Positions 40,351 to 48,538 of a stretch of DNA of 64,000 bases are shown here, piece after piece (within the stretch, counting starts at the first letter, position 1; each line of letters opens with the position of its first letter). The stretch lies in the NCBI RefSeq assembly GCF_001425605.1, contig NZ_LMRG01000001.1:873597-937596 (forward strand). The letters run 5' to 3'. Made by a program: the position numbers and the translations under genes. Under the pieces are notes generated by a model. That model saw nothing but the letters and a program-made list of their open reading frames with translations, was not told the origin of the DNA and ran no database searches. Source of the stretch: Rhizobium sp. Leaf453. GTDB lineage: Bacteria > Pseudomonadota > Alphaproteobacteria > Rhizobiales > Rhizobiaceae.

Positions 40351-40496
40351 CTCTTCTCCCCAGCGGGGAGAAGTGCCGAGTGAAAAGAGGCGATGAGGGG
40401 GCGACGGCGCAAGCCGTCGCGCACGGCATAGTCGAAGAGTGACCTTCGGCCCCCTCATCCGGCCTTCGGCCACCTTCTCCCCGCTGGGGAGAAGAG
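40351..40496. repeat. RIME-type intergenic mosaic palindrome, copy 2
   Basis: Bounded by a perfect 23-base inverted repeat, 40351-40373 against 40474-40496. Each arm is itself a hairpin (CTTCTCCCC/GGGGAGAAG). An inner hairpin GCGACGGC/GCCGTCGC lies about 40401-40420. Part is identical in reverse orientation to copy 1. It fills most of the 305-base rdgB-hemW gap; the rest (40497-40639) shows nothing recognisable. Confidence 0.8.
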
Positions 40497-40639
40497 AATA
40501 TCGCAGAGGATTTCAACCGTCGCGAGGCTCAAGCAAGCCGCATCTGCGATGGGATAGCCTTTCGCGTCCTTAATCTTTAAATAGCAGTCAACACGACCCG
40601 ACGACCCCGCGCCACGCGCGCCTGAAAGACCAAGACAGA

Positions 40640-41815
40640 ATGGCCAGCCTCTCCTCGATCAGCGACAACAGGGACCCCGGTTTCGGAGTCTATGTCCACT
40701 GGCCCTTCTGTGCCGCCAAGTGTCCCTATTGCGATTTCAACAGCCATGTCCGCCACCAGCCGGTCGACCAGCCGCGTTTCGTCAGCGCCTTCCTCACCGA
40801 AATGGCGGCGATGCGGCATATGTCTGGGCCGCGCACCGTCACCAGCATCTTCATGGGCGGCGGCACGCCGTCGCTGATGAACCCGGCAACCGTCGAGGCG
40901 ATCCTCGACGGCATCGCCAATCTCTGGCATGTGCCCGACGGTATCGAGATCACCATGGAGGCCAATCCCTCCAGCGTCGAAGCCACCCGCTTCCGGGGCT
41001 ATCGCGCCGCTGGCGTCAACCGCGTTTCGCTCGGCGTGCAGGCACTGAACGACCGCGATCTGAAATTCCTCGGCCGGCTGCACAATGTCGAGGATGCGCT
41101 GAAGGCGATCGGCCTGGCGCGCGACATCTTCCCGCGCATGTCGTTCGATCTCATCTATGCCCGCCCCAACCAGACGGTCGAGGAATGGGAACAGGAGCTG
41201 AACCAGGCCGTCTCCTATGCCGTCGATCACTTGTCGCTCTATCAATTGACGATCGAGGAAGGCACGCCCTTCTACGGCCTGCACAAGGCGGGCAAGCTGA
41301 TCGTGCCGGATGGCGAGCATTCGGCGGTGCTCTACGAGGCGACACAGGAGATCACCGAAGGCTTCGGCATGCCGGCCTATGAGGTTTCCAACCATGCCGC
41401 CCCCGGCGCCGAGAGCCGCCATAACCTGACCTATTGGCGCTATGGCGACTATGCCGGCATCGGCCCCGGCGCCCATGGCCGCATCACCCGCGGCCGCAAC
41501 AAGATCGCCACCGCCACCGAGCGCAAGCCGGAAGCCTGGCTGCAACTGGTCGAGGAACACGGCCACGGCATGGTCGACCAGGAAGTGCTGGGCTATGACG
41601 AACAGGCCGACGAACTGCTGCTGATGGGCCTTCGCCTTAAGGAAGGCATCGATCTCGTCCGCTGGCAGGACCTGTCCGGCCGCGAACCGGATCCGGAACG
41701 CGAACAGTTCCTGATCGAGCACGGCTTCATCGAACGCCTCGGCAATTCCCGCCTTCGCTGCACGCCGGCCGGCATGCTGATCCTGGATTCGGTGGTCGCT
41801 GATCTCGCCTGCTGA
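40640..41815 (+). CDS. hemW: Radical SAM heme chaperone HemW
   Basis: 391 residues. The radical-SAM cluster motif CAAKCPYC (CX3CX2C) lies at about residue 23. FMGGGTPSLM, TMEANPSS and VNRVSLGVQALND follow, with HemN_C at the C-terminus. These are HemW-like proteins, formerly called coproporphyrinogen III oxidase; the family inserts heme into respiratory enzymes and lacks CPO residues. Position after rdgB is conserved in Rhizobiales. Confidence 0.93.
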   Translation: MASLSSISDNRDPGFGVYVHWPFCAAKCPYCDFNSHVRHQPVDQPRFVSAFLTEMAAMRHMSGPRTVTSIFMGGGTPSLMNPATVEAILDGIANLWHVPDGIEITMEANPSSVEATRFRGYRAAGVNRVSLGVQALNDRDLKFLGRLHNVEDALKAIGLARDIFPRMSFDLIYARPNQTVEEWEQELNQAVSYAVDHLSLYQLTIEEGTPFYGLHKAGKLIVPDGEHSAVLYEATQEITEGFGMPAYEVSNHAAPGAESRHNLTYWRYGDYAGIGPGAHGRITRGRNKIATATERKPEAWLQLVEEHGHGMVDQEVLGYDEQADELLLMGLRLKEGIDLVRWQDLSGREPDPEREQFLIEHGFIERLGNSRLRCTPAGMLILDSVVADLAC

Positions 41816-41818
41816 GGC

Positions 41819-42307
41819 TTATTCAAATGCCGCCAGATATTTCTTCACAATAGCGTCCAGCGCCTTCCGCTCGTCCGGATCGAGAAGCGCCGTCAGCCGG
41901 TGCTGGTTGGCGACATGGGCGGTGACGGCGTGTTCCACCAGTTCCAGTCCTTCCGGCTTCAGCGCGATCAGCACGCTGCGGCGGTCTTCCAGATTGGTCA
42001 GCCGCTCGACAAGACCCGCCTTTTCCAGCTGGTCGATCCGGTTGGTCATCGTGCCGGAGGTGATCATCATCGTCGCCAAGAGGTCACCCGGCGACAGCAG
42101 GTAGGGCTTGCCCGAGCGCCGCAAGGTCGCCAGCACGTCGAAGCTGGCGGATGTCAGCCCGAGCGACAGGAAAGTCTTCTCCACCTCCCGGCCGAGATAG
42201 GTGTTCAGCCGCGCCATCCGCCCGAGCAGGCCCATCGGCTCTACATCGAGGTCCGGCCGCTCGCGGCGCCATTGTCCCAGAATCCTGTCGACGTGATCTT
42301 CATCCAT
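41819..42307 (-). CDS. MarR-family transcriptional regulator
   Basis: 162 residues. The winged helix includes SASFDVLATLRRSG, the recognition helix region MITSGTMTNRIDQLEKAGLVERL and the wing motif NLEDRRSVLIALKPEG. The stop is 3 bases from that of hemW (convergent). It is divergent from an EamA transporter with two inverted repeats in the 83-base gap, so it most likely represses itself and the exporter in response to an unknown ligand. Confidence 0.92.
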   Translation of the reverse strand: MDEDHVDRILGQWRRERPDLDVEPMGLLGRMARLNTYLGREVEKTFLSLGLTSASFDVLATLRRSGKPYLLSPGDLLATMMITSGTMTNRIDQLEKAGLVERLTNLEDRRSVLIALKPEGLELVEHAVTAHVANQHRLTALLDPDERKALDAIVKKYLAAFE

Positions 42308-42331
42308 ACGGTCGGTGGTAGGCAGAATTCA

Positions 42332-42345
42332 TCTTGACGTCAAGA
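42332..42345. promoter_or_regulatory. Perfect palindromic operator, likely MarR site 1
   Basis: TCTTGACGTCAAGA is a perfect 14-base palindrome, 25 bases upstream of the marR start. It shares the TCTTGA half-site with the second repeat. Confidence 0.7.
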
Positions 42346-42366
42346 CAATCAGTTCTATGCTCGAAT

Positions 42367-42384
42367 TATCTTGAAATCGAGATA
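42367..42384. promoter_or_regulatory. Near-perfect inverted repeat, likely MarR site 2
   Basis: TATCTTGAAATCGAGATA is an 18-base inverted repeat with one mismatched pair. It ends 6 bases before the EamA start codon, where bound repressor would block initiation. Confidence 0.65.
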
Positions 42385-42390
42385 CTTCAC

Positions 42391-43281
42391 ATGAAGATAA
42401 ATTCCTCCGCCGGCGATATCGCGCTGACCGCCATTGCACCCGCCATCTGGGGCAGCACCTATCTCGTCACCACCGAGTTTCTGCCGCCCGGTTACCCGCT
42501 CACCGTTGCCATGCTGCGCGCGCTGCCTGCCGGCCTCATCTTGCTGCTTCTCGTCCGGCAACTGCCCTTCGGCATCTGGTGGCGGCGCAGCTTCATTCTC
42601 GGCGCACTGAATTTCTCGTTTTTCTGGGCCATGCTGTTCATCTCCGCCTATCGCCTGCCGGGCGGCGTTGCCGCGACCGTCGGCGCGATCCAGCCGCTGA
42701 TCGTCGTGCTGCTGGCGCGGTCGCTGATCGGAACGCCGGTCAAGCCGCTGGCTATCGTCGCGGCCCTGATCGGCATGGCGGGGGTTGGCCTGTTGGTGCT
42801 GACGCCGAGCGCGGCGCTGGACCCGATCGGTATCCTTGCCGGTCTCGCCGGCGCTGTATCCATGGCGTTCGGCACAGTGCTGACACGACGATGGGCACCG
42901 CCCGTCTCGACCCTGACCGTGACCGCCTGGCAACTGACGGCCGGCGGATTGCTGCTGCTTCCCGTCGCTCTACTCCTGGAACCCGCCCCACCGGTGCCGA
43001 CCGTGGCGAACATCCTCGGCATGGCCTGGCTCGGCCTGATCGGCGCGGCCTTTACCTATATCTTGTGGTTTCGCGGCCTCGCGCGGATCGGCCCAACAGT
43101 CGCGGCGCCGCTCGGCTTCCTCAGCCCGCTCGTCGCCACCCTTCTCGGCTGGGGCGTGCTCGGTCAGAGCCTGTCGCCGCTGCAGATCATCGGCGTTGTC
43201 TCGGTCCTGGCCAGTGTCTGGCTCGGGCAGTGGGCACAGATGGCGCCGCGCTCCCCGGCACCTGCCGCGGCCGTGCCTTAA
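42391..43281 (+). CDS. EamA/DMT-family transporter
   Basis: 296 residues with about ten hydrophobic helices in two EamA repeats (WGSTYLVTTEFLPPGYPLTVAMLRALPAG, and later AGAVSMAFGTVLTRRWAPP). The family exports metabolites or small toxic compounds; the substrate is unknown. The start MKINSSAGDIALTAIAPAIWG at 42391 is preferred over 42334, which lies inside the operator region. Control by the divergent MarR is inferred. Confidence 0.9.
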   Translation: MKINSSAGDIALTAIAPAIWGSTYLVTTEFLPPGYPLTVAMLRALPAGLILLLLVRQLPFGIWWRRSFILGALNFSFFWAMLFISAYRLPGGVAATVGAIQPLIVVLLARSLIGTPVKPLAIVAALIGMAGVGLLVLTPSAALDPIGILAGLAGAVSMAFGTVLTRRWAPPVSTLTVTAWQLTAGGLLLLPVALLLEPAPPVPTVANILGMAWLGLIGAAFTYILWFRGLARIGPTVAAPLGFLSPLVATLLGWGVLGQSLSPLQIIGVVSVLASVWLGQWAQMAPRSPAPAAAVP

Positions 43282-43324
43282 GCCTCATCCCCACGACTAT
43301 ATGATCGTGGGATATCTCAAGATA

Positions 43325-44578
43325 TCAGGCCCATTCGCCCTTGCGCATGACCGGAACCATGGCGCCATCGGCGCGCACGCCGTCGATATCGACCGCGCCG
43401 GAACCGATCATCCAATCGATATGGATTAGGCTGGAATTGCCGCCCTGCGCCTTGATCTGTTCCTGGCTGAGCGAAGCGCCGTCGAGGAAGCATTTCGAAT
43501 AGCATTGGCCGAGCGCGATATGGCAGGAGGCATTCTCGTCAAACAGCGTGTTGTAGAACAAAACGCCGCTGGCAGAGATCGGCGAGGAATGTGGCACCAG
43601 CGCCACTTCGCCGAGGCGCCGTGCGCCCTCGTCCGTATCCAGCACCTTGTTCAGCACTTCCTCGCCTTTCGAAGCCTTGGCCTCGACGATCCGGCCGCCC
43701 TCGAAACGCACCTGGATATTGTCGATCAGCGTGCCCTGATCGGACAGCGGCTTGGTGCTCGACACATGGCCTTCGACGCGCAGCGCATGCGGCGTGGTGA
43801 AGACTTCCTCGGTGGGAATGTTCGGATTGCAGGTGATGCCGTTCTTCGCGGTCGAAGCACCGCCATGCCATTCATGGCCATCGGCCAGCCCCACCGTCAG
43901 GTCCGTGCCCGGTCCGGTGAAATGCAGCGCCGAGAAGCGCTCGCCGTTCAGCCAGGACGACCGCTTGGCGAGATTGGCATTGTGCTCGGCCCAAGCGGCG
44001 ATCGGATCGGCGACATCGACGCGCGAGGCGGAGAAGATCGCATTGGCAAGCTTTTCGATGGCGACGATCTCGGGGTCATCGGGGAACATCTGCTTGGCCC
44101 AGGCCGGGTTCGGATAGGAGACGATGTTCCAGTTGATGTCGAAGTTGGAAATCTTCTCCAGCGCCGGCTTGTAGGCCATTGACAGGGCCTTGTTGGCGCG
44201 CGCCACCTTGGCCGGGTCCTGGTTTGCCAGCATCATCGGATTGTCGCCGGAAATAGCGAGCCGGGCGGTGTTCGCGCCGAAAGCTTTGGCCATGCCATCG
44301 TAGAGCCAGCCGGTCGCCCGGTCGAAGCTTTCGTCCGGCGCGTGGGCATAGCGCGCCAGCGTCGTTTCCTCGTCGGAATAGAAGGTCGTCACCAGACCGG
44401 CGCCGGCGATATAGGCATGTTTGGTGATCAGCCGCACCAGCGGCATCGCCGCGACCGGCGCAGTGATCAGCAAATCCTGCCCGCGCTGCAGATGCAACCC
44501 GATCTTGACGGCGACTTCGGCGAACTTGTCGAGTTTGACGGGATCGACGGCTTGATGGGCGGGGGAATGGAAGGTCAT
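43325..44578 (-). CDS. Aminopeptidase, M29 family
   Basis: 417 residues matching thermophilic-type M29 aminopeptidases (AmpS/PepS), which are cytosolic two-metal enzymes. Visible metal-site segments include HFTGPGTDLTVGLADGHEW, NIPTEEVFTTPH, RLGEVALVPHSSPIS and LIHIDWMIGSG. The start at 44578 (MTFHSPAHQAVD) has AGGA upstream; a GTG at 44602 is the alternative. It converges on the EamA gene. Confidence 0.92.
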   Translation of the reverse strand: MTFHSPAHQAVDPVKLDKFAEVAVKIGLHLQRGQDLLITAPVAAMPLVRLITKHAYIAGAGLVTTFYSDEETTLARYAHAPDESFDRATGWLYDGMAKAFGANTARLAISGDNPMMLANQDPAKVARANKALSMAYKPALEKISNFDINWNIVSYPNPAWAKQMFPDDPEIVAIEKLANAIFSASRVDVADPIAAWAEHNANLAKRSSWLNGERFSALHFTGPGTDLTVGLADGHEWHGGASTAKNGITCNPNIPTEEVFTTPHALRVEGHVSSTKPLSDQGTLIDNIQVRFEGGRIVEAKASKGEEVLNKVLDTDEGARRLGEVALVPHSSPISASGVLFYNTLFDENASCHIALGQCYSKCFLDGASLSQEQIKAQGGNSSLIHIDWMIGSGAVDIDGVRADGAMVPVMRKGEWA

Positions 44579-44652
44579 CGCATATCCTGCTGGCTTTTTC
44601 ACGAGGATATGATTCTAGTGGGCTTTGAGGCAAAACAGAAGGTCTTTCGGCT

Positions 44653-46794
44653 TCACCCGATCAGGGCCGGTCGCGCATCGTCATACCGGTCGAACGGTAT
44701 CAGAGCTTCAAGCGAGATCCAGCCGCGCAACAGGGCCTGCAGGTCCGAAAGTCGGGTCAACGCGCCGATCCATTCCTCGGTCACATAGAATTCCGCTTCG
44801 GTAATTCTCGCGACATCTTGTTTCAAAACAAAGCCATAGGCCTGATACGCGCCGTCCTTGCGAACAAGCACGATCTTCCAGTAGCGGGTGGGAATCTGTA
44901 CCCGAAGCGGTCCGTCGTCCGTCTGTCCGGAGAACCAGCGATCATCGGCCCCGAATATCGGGCCGGCGAAGGTGATCGCACGTTCGACATCTTCCTTCGT
45001 TGCCTTCTGGATATGGGTTTCGAGATCGCCCCAGTTGTCCTGTCCGGCCGGGCCTTGATTGAAAGCCTTCGTCTGTGGCGAGCAATTGGTGACGTGAAAA
45101 GTGTCGCCGTTCGCCATCTGAATTTCCTCGAAGTTTCCACCCCAGCAGACGTCGTCGCGCCGGGTCAGGTGTCCCTTGTCGAAAGCGCCACGATCCTGAG
45201 TATAGAACGTATCCGGAAGCTGATGCTCGGCGGCAATGCGATCGTCGTTTGCCCATTGCTCGGCAATATTTTCACCCGGCGGAAATCCGGCAAGGCTCTT
45301 GCGGTCGGTGCTGCGGCCATCGACAAATCTCTTGCGCGCGCGCCAGTCGACATTGGCGGCGGTGAAAAGCGCGAGACGGCGGTCCTTCTGCATCCAGACC
45401 GAGAAGTGCCGGTACCGAAGCTCGTTGCCCGAACCATCGAGAAGTGGTGCGCAGACTGCCTTCCCCGCGTCGGTCAGCGTCGGCATTGGCGCGTCGCCCG
45501 CACCGTCACCCTCCAGAAAAGCGGGCACGAACCCCGGGCGATCCGGCAATCCGCCGTAGATGAAGGGTATGCGCATTTCGAAGCGTTCGGCTTCCAATCC
45601 GCCGGTTGCTGCGTTGTTAGGGACGGTAGATTGGGCTGCGGCCGGCATGCCGGCCATTTCCACGCTGATCCGGATCTGCAGGGGAATGACAAACTCGTTC
45701 GAACTGACTGGCGGAGTATTGGGCATGTCGGTTTTCCCTTTGCTTGTGACCATGTCGATTGACCGGTTTTCCTCTTTGACTTCCTGCTCGTTCACGCCGG
45801 ATTTGGCACGCTCGACGGCCTTTGCCAGCACATCGCCGCCTTGCATGGATTGAGCAATCAGCGCCGCATGACGGGGCGAACGCGCTTCAGCGAGCGGCGG
45901 AAGGGCCTTGCAGATGCGGCTGACACGGAAACCGGAATTGGCTTCCCAGATGACATCGGATTCCTCCAGCCCTTCCAGACTTGCAACCCATGTCCCGTCC
46001 ACCTTGGCGTAGAGTTGCTGTTCGTTGCGCAGGATGCGGCCAGAGGAATGCAGTGCGACGATCTGGAAGCTGTCGTTGAACACAGGCGCACCGGAGGACC
46101 CATGAGCGGTATCGGCCCGATACAACAGGAAGTCATCGGCAGGATCGGCGCGGATCACCTCATTCTCGCGAAGCGCGATCTGCATTGGCGCTCCGTCCGG
46201 ATGCTGGATGATGCTGACGAAATCCCCCTGCTCCGCCTTGCCGCTTTCCGCGATGAGACGAAGATAACCCCGTGCGCCGATCTCGGCATTGCTGCTCGAA
46301 CGCGGCGCGACCGCCACGATAGCGAAATCCAATGCCTTGTTTGAGACGAAGAAGGCTGCAGGATCGAGGGAGAATTCCTCCGAGAAGGCCGGCAAGGCAC
46401 CGGCAATGTCGTATCGATAGCCGAATTCCAGCGAAGCGCCACGAGCCGACTGTTCGTCGGGAAATACGTGGTGGTTCGTCATGACAAGGCCGGGCGCGAC
46501 CAGAAATCCGGTAGCGAAAGAGCGTCCGCGTGGCGTTGGGAACCGCAGACGGCCGATGCAATCCATCACGAGACGGCAACGCTCGAGAAAACTGGCTTCC
46601 ACCAGATCGTTGATGCCGAGGAGGGCTTCCTGTTCCAGTGCCGTCGCGGTCTGGCCATCGGCGGTGAGGAACCGAAAGCGCTTGACCGAAGACGGCAGAG
46701 CGCGTTTCCGATGCGCGGCTCGGCGGGCAGCGTCGCCGACGTCCTGAACACCGACGGCGTCCCAGCGATCTACATTGGTTGATGCAACCTTCAT
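44653..46794 (-). CDS. Trypsin-like serine protease fused to DNA/RNA non-specific endonuclease
   Basis: 713 residues without a signal peptide, so presumably cytosolic. Residues about 45-85 form a helical lead-in (LEQEALLGINDLVEASFLERC). Residues about 88-290 form a trypsin-like protease with a complete triad: His109 in TNHHVF, Asp157 in ALDFAIV, Ser234 in HGSSGAP. A linker about 310-400 follows. Residues about 400-680 form an NUC-type endonuclease: DKGHL with catalytic His542, and TNCSPQTKAFNQ with the metal Asn579, then WGDLE. GGGGGAG lies upstream of ATG. Protease-nuclease fusions of this kind occur among bacterial conflict proteins. Protease control of the nuclease is inference. Confidence 0.88.
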   Translation of the reverse strand: MKVASTNVDRWDAVGVQDVGDAARRAAHRKRALPSSVKRFRFLTADGQTATALEQEALLGINDLVEASFLERCRLVMDCIGRLRFPTPRGRSFATGFLVAPGLVMTNHHVFPDEQSARGASLEFGYRYDIAGALPAFSEEFSLDPAAFFVSNKALDFAIVAVAPRSSSNAEIGARGYLRLIAESGKAEQGDFVSIIQHPDGAPMQIALRENEVIRADPADDFLLYRADTAHGSSGAPVFNDSFQIVALHSSGRILRNEQQLYAKVDGTWVASLEGLEESDVIWEANSGFRVSRICKALPPLAEARSPRHAALIAQSMQGGDVLAKAVERAKSGVNEQEVKEENRSIDMVTSKGKTDMPNTPPVSSNEFVIPLQIRISVEMAGMPAAAQSTVPNNAATGGLEAERFEMRIPFIYGGLPDRPGFVPAFLEGDGAGDAPMPTLTDAGKAVCAPLLDGSGNELRYRHFSVWMQKDRRLALFTAANVDWRARKRFVDGRSTDRKSLAGFPPGENIAEQWANDDRIAAEHQLPDTFYTQDRGAFDKGHLTRRDDVCWGGNFEEIQMANGDTFHVTNCSPQTKAFNQGPAGQDNWGDLETHIQKATKEDVERAITFAGPIFGADDRWFSGQTDDGPLRVQIPTRYWKIVLVRKDGAYQAYGFVLKQDVARITEAEFYVTEEWIGALTRLSDLQALLRGWISLEALIPFDRYDDARPALIG

Positions 46795-46860
46795 GTCCGC
46801 ACTCCCCCACCAAGCGATGATGAAGTGTATCGTGAATTTAATACAACCGCATAACAGAAT

Positions 46861-47334
46861 TTACGCGATCAGCGAGGCCGCGACAGCATTCAGGGCCTTG
46901 CGGGCATCGTTCGGCGCCAGCCGCACCTGCAATCCGCGCTGGCCGCCGTTGATGTAAACCAATGCCTCGGCCAGCGCCGCCTCTTCGATCGCAGTGGGTA
47001 CCTGCTTCTTCTGTCCGAACGGGCTTATGCCGCCGACATGATAGCCCGTCAGCCGCTCGGCCTCCGCCGGCTTCATCATATTGGCCGATTTGCCATGAAA
47101 GGCGGCCGCCAGCTTCTTCATGCTGACCTCGCGATCGGAGGGAACGACCACACAGACCGGCTTGCCATCCACCTCTGCCATCAATGTCTTCAGCACGCGC
47201 TGCGGTTCCTCGCCCAAGGCTTCTGCCGCCGCCATTCCTATCCGGTCGGCGGACGGATCGTAGTCATAGCTGTGAACCGTAAACGCCGCCCCGGCCTTGG
47301 TCAGCGCAAGCGTTGCCCGCGTGCTTTTAGACAT
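46861..47334 (-). CDS. ybaK: YbaK/EbsC-type Cys-tRNA(Pro) deacylase
   Basis: 157 residues. Hydrolyses Cys mischarged onto tRNA-Pro. The YbaK core shows VLKTLMAEVDGKPVCVVVPSDREVSMKKLA with the conserved Lys, GYHVGGISPFGQKKQVP, and the C-terminal YINGGQRGLQVRLAP. It follows the ArsC-like gene by 4 bases on the same strand, so the two probably form one transcript. Confidence 0.93.
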   Translation of the reverse strand: MSKSTRATLALTKAGAAFTVHSYDYDPSADRIGMAAAEALGEEPQRVLKTLMAEVDGKPVCVVVPSDREVSMKKLAAAFHGKSANMMKPAEAERLTGYHVGGISPFGQKKQVPTAIEEAALAEALVYINGGQRGLQVRLAPNDARKALNAVAASLIA

Positions 47335-47338
47335 GGTT

Positions 47339-47689
47339 TCAGCCCTCCAGGAACCGCTCGTAAATCTCCGGCTTGAACCCGGCGATGAACTGGCCGTCGC
47401 GATTGAGGATCGGCCGCTTGATCATCGAGGGCTGGGCGAGCATCAGGGCGATGGCCTTCTCGGCGTTGAGGTCTTGCTTGTCGGTATCGGCAAGGGCGCG
47501 GAATGTCGTGCCGGCGCGGTTGAGCACTGTCTCCCAGCCCAAGGCCGCTACCCAGCGCTCGAGATCGGCACGGTCGACGCCGGAGGCCTTGTAATCGTGG
47601 AAATCATAGGCGACGCCATGCGCGTCCAGCCAGGTCCGCGCCTTCTTCATCGTGTCGCAATTCTTGATGCCGTAGATCGTCACGCTCAT
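47339..47689 (-). CDS. ArsC/Spx-like (YffB-type) thioredoxin-fold protein
   Basis: 116 residues. TIYGIKNCDTMKKARTWLDAHGV begins the thioredoxin-like fold with a single Cys. The C-terminal PSMIKRPILNRDGQFIAGFKPE is typical of YffB/ArsC-family reductases. It lacks the Arg triad pattern expected of a proven arsenate reductase, and no ars genes are nearby. The function is unknown. It is directly upstream of ybaK. Confidence 0.88.
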   Translation of the reverse strand: MSVTIYGIKNCDTMKKARTWLDAHGVAYDFHDYKASGVDRADLERWVAALGWETVLNRAGTTFRALADTDKQDLNAEKAIALMLAQPSMIKRPILNRDGQFIAGFKPEIYERFLEG

Positions 47690-47690
47690 G

Positions 47691-47735
47691 CTTCATGCCA
47701 TCCCTTCGCTGCAGGCGAAGCGGGATAGCATGAAG
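47691..47735. repeat. Imperfect hairpin between phnX and the ArsC-like gene
   Basis: Outer arms CTTCATGC/GCATGAAG and inner arms TTCGC/GCGAA frame a CTGCAG-type loop region, with near-complementary CATCCC/GGGATA between them. It starts one base before the ArsC-like start codon, so it could shape initiation or mark the end of the phnX transcript. Confidence 0.5.
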
Positions 47736-47758
47736 CGAAGAGGCTGAAAATACGGCGC

Positions 47759-48538
47759 TCAGCGCTCCAGCATGTCGATCAACCGCGGCAGGTCGGCCAC
47801 CGTCTCGATGATATGATCCGCGCCGGCGGCCTTGAGCCTCGCGCCGATCGTTTCATGCAGGGCCGAACGCTCGGTGGGCGACAGGGCTGCCAGCGCGTCC
47901 GGCGTCAGCCCGGCCTCGTTGCCAGACAAGGTCACGCCGACCGTGATGCAGCCGGCCGCAACGCCTTCGGCGATGCCCGGCTCCGTGTCATCCACCTTGA
48001 TCACCGCGCCGGCCGGATAGACCATCAGGTCGAGGAAGCACTTGTACATACCGATCGGCGTCGGTCGGCCGAGCGGCAGGTCGTCGGCGCAGATCAGGTT
48101 GTCGGGGGCGTAACCCTGGCTTTCGGCAATCGGCAGGACGCGCTCCATGATCGAGCGGGTGTAGCCGGTGGTCGAGCCGATCGTCAGGCCCTTGGCGCGC
48201 AGATAGGCGACGGTTTCGAGCGTGCCTGGAATGAGCGTGCAGTAATCGGCGACGACCTCTTCGTTGAGCGGTACGAACAGCGCATAGACTTGGTCAATGG
48301 CGCTTTCGTCGGGCGCTTTCCCCTGCGCCGCAGCCCAGCGCTCGGCGATATGCGGTTCCGCCAGCATGGCGCTGATATGGGCGCGCTTGGGCAGGCCCAT
48401 CGGCTTGCGGGCATCGGCGATGGTAACCTCGACGCCGAATTTCGCAAAGGTCTCGACGAACGCACCCATCGGCGCGAAGGATCCGAAATCGATGACGGTG
48501 CCGGCCCAGTCAAACACCACGGCCTTGAACTTGCTCAT
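47759..48538 (-). CDS. phnX: Phosphonoacetaldehyde hydrolase (phosphonatase)
   Basis: 259-residue HAD hydrolase that cleaves the C-P bond of phosphonoacetaldehyde to acetaldehyde and phosphate. The nucleophile motif is FDWAGTVIDFG. The Schiff-base Lys expected in phosphonatases sits in MGLPKRAHISAM. STTGYTRSIM and VDDTEPGIAEG complete the active site. The ATG overlaps the stop of the upstream FAD oxidoreductase (ATGA). No phnW transaminase is present in the window, so the oxidoreductase may supply the aldehyde. Confidence 0.93.
   Translation of the reverse strand: MSKFKAVVFDWAGTVIDFGSFAPMGAFVETFAKFGVEVTIADARKPMGLPKRAHISAMLAEPHIAERWAAAQGKAPDESAIDQVYALFVPLNEEVVADYCTLIPGTLETVAYLRAKGLTIGSTTGYTRSIMERVLPIAESQGYAPDNLICADDLPLGRPTPIGMYKCFLDLMVYPAGAVIKVDDTEPGIAEGVAAGCITVGVTLSGNEAGLTPDALAALSPTERSALHETIGARLKAAGADHIIETVADLPRLIDMLER

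Noticed and set aside
39021-40496. Palindromic repeats considered as a CRISPR array
   Set aside because: Units are hairpin mosaics without regular spacers, and genes lie between them; no cas gene is present.
44653-46794. Protease and nuclease as two separate genes
   Set aside because: The frame is continuous, the linker is coding, and no ribosome site or stop lies between the domains.
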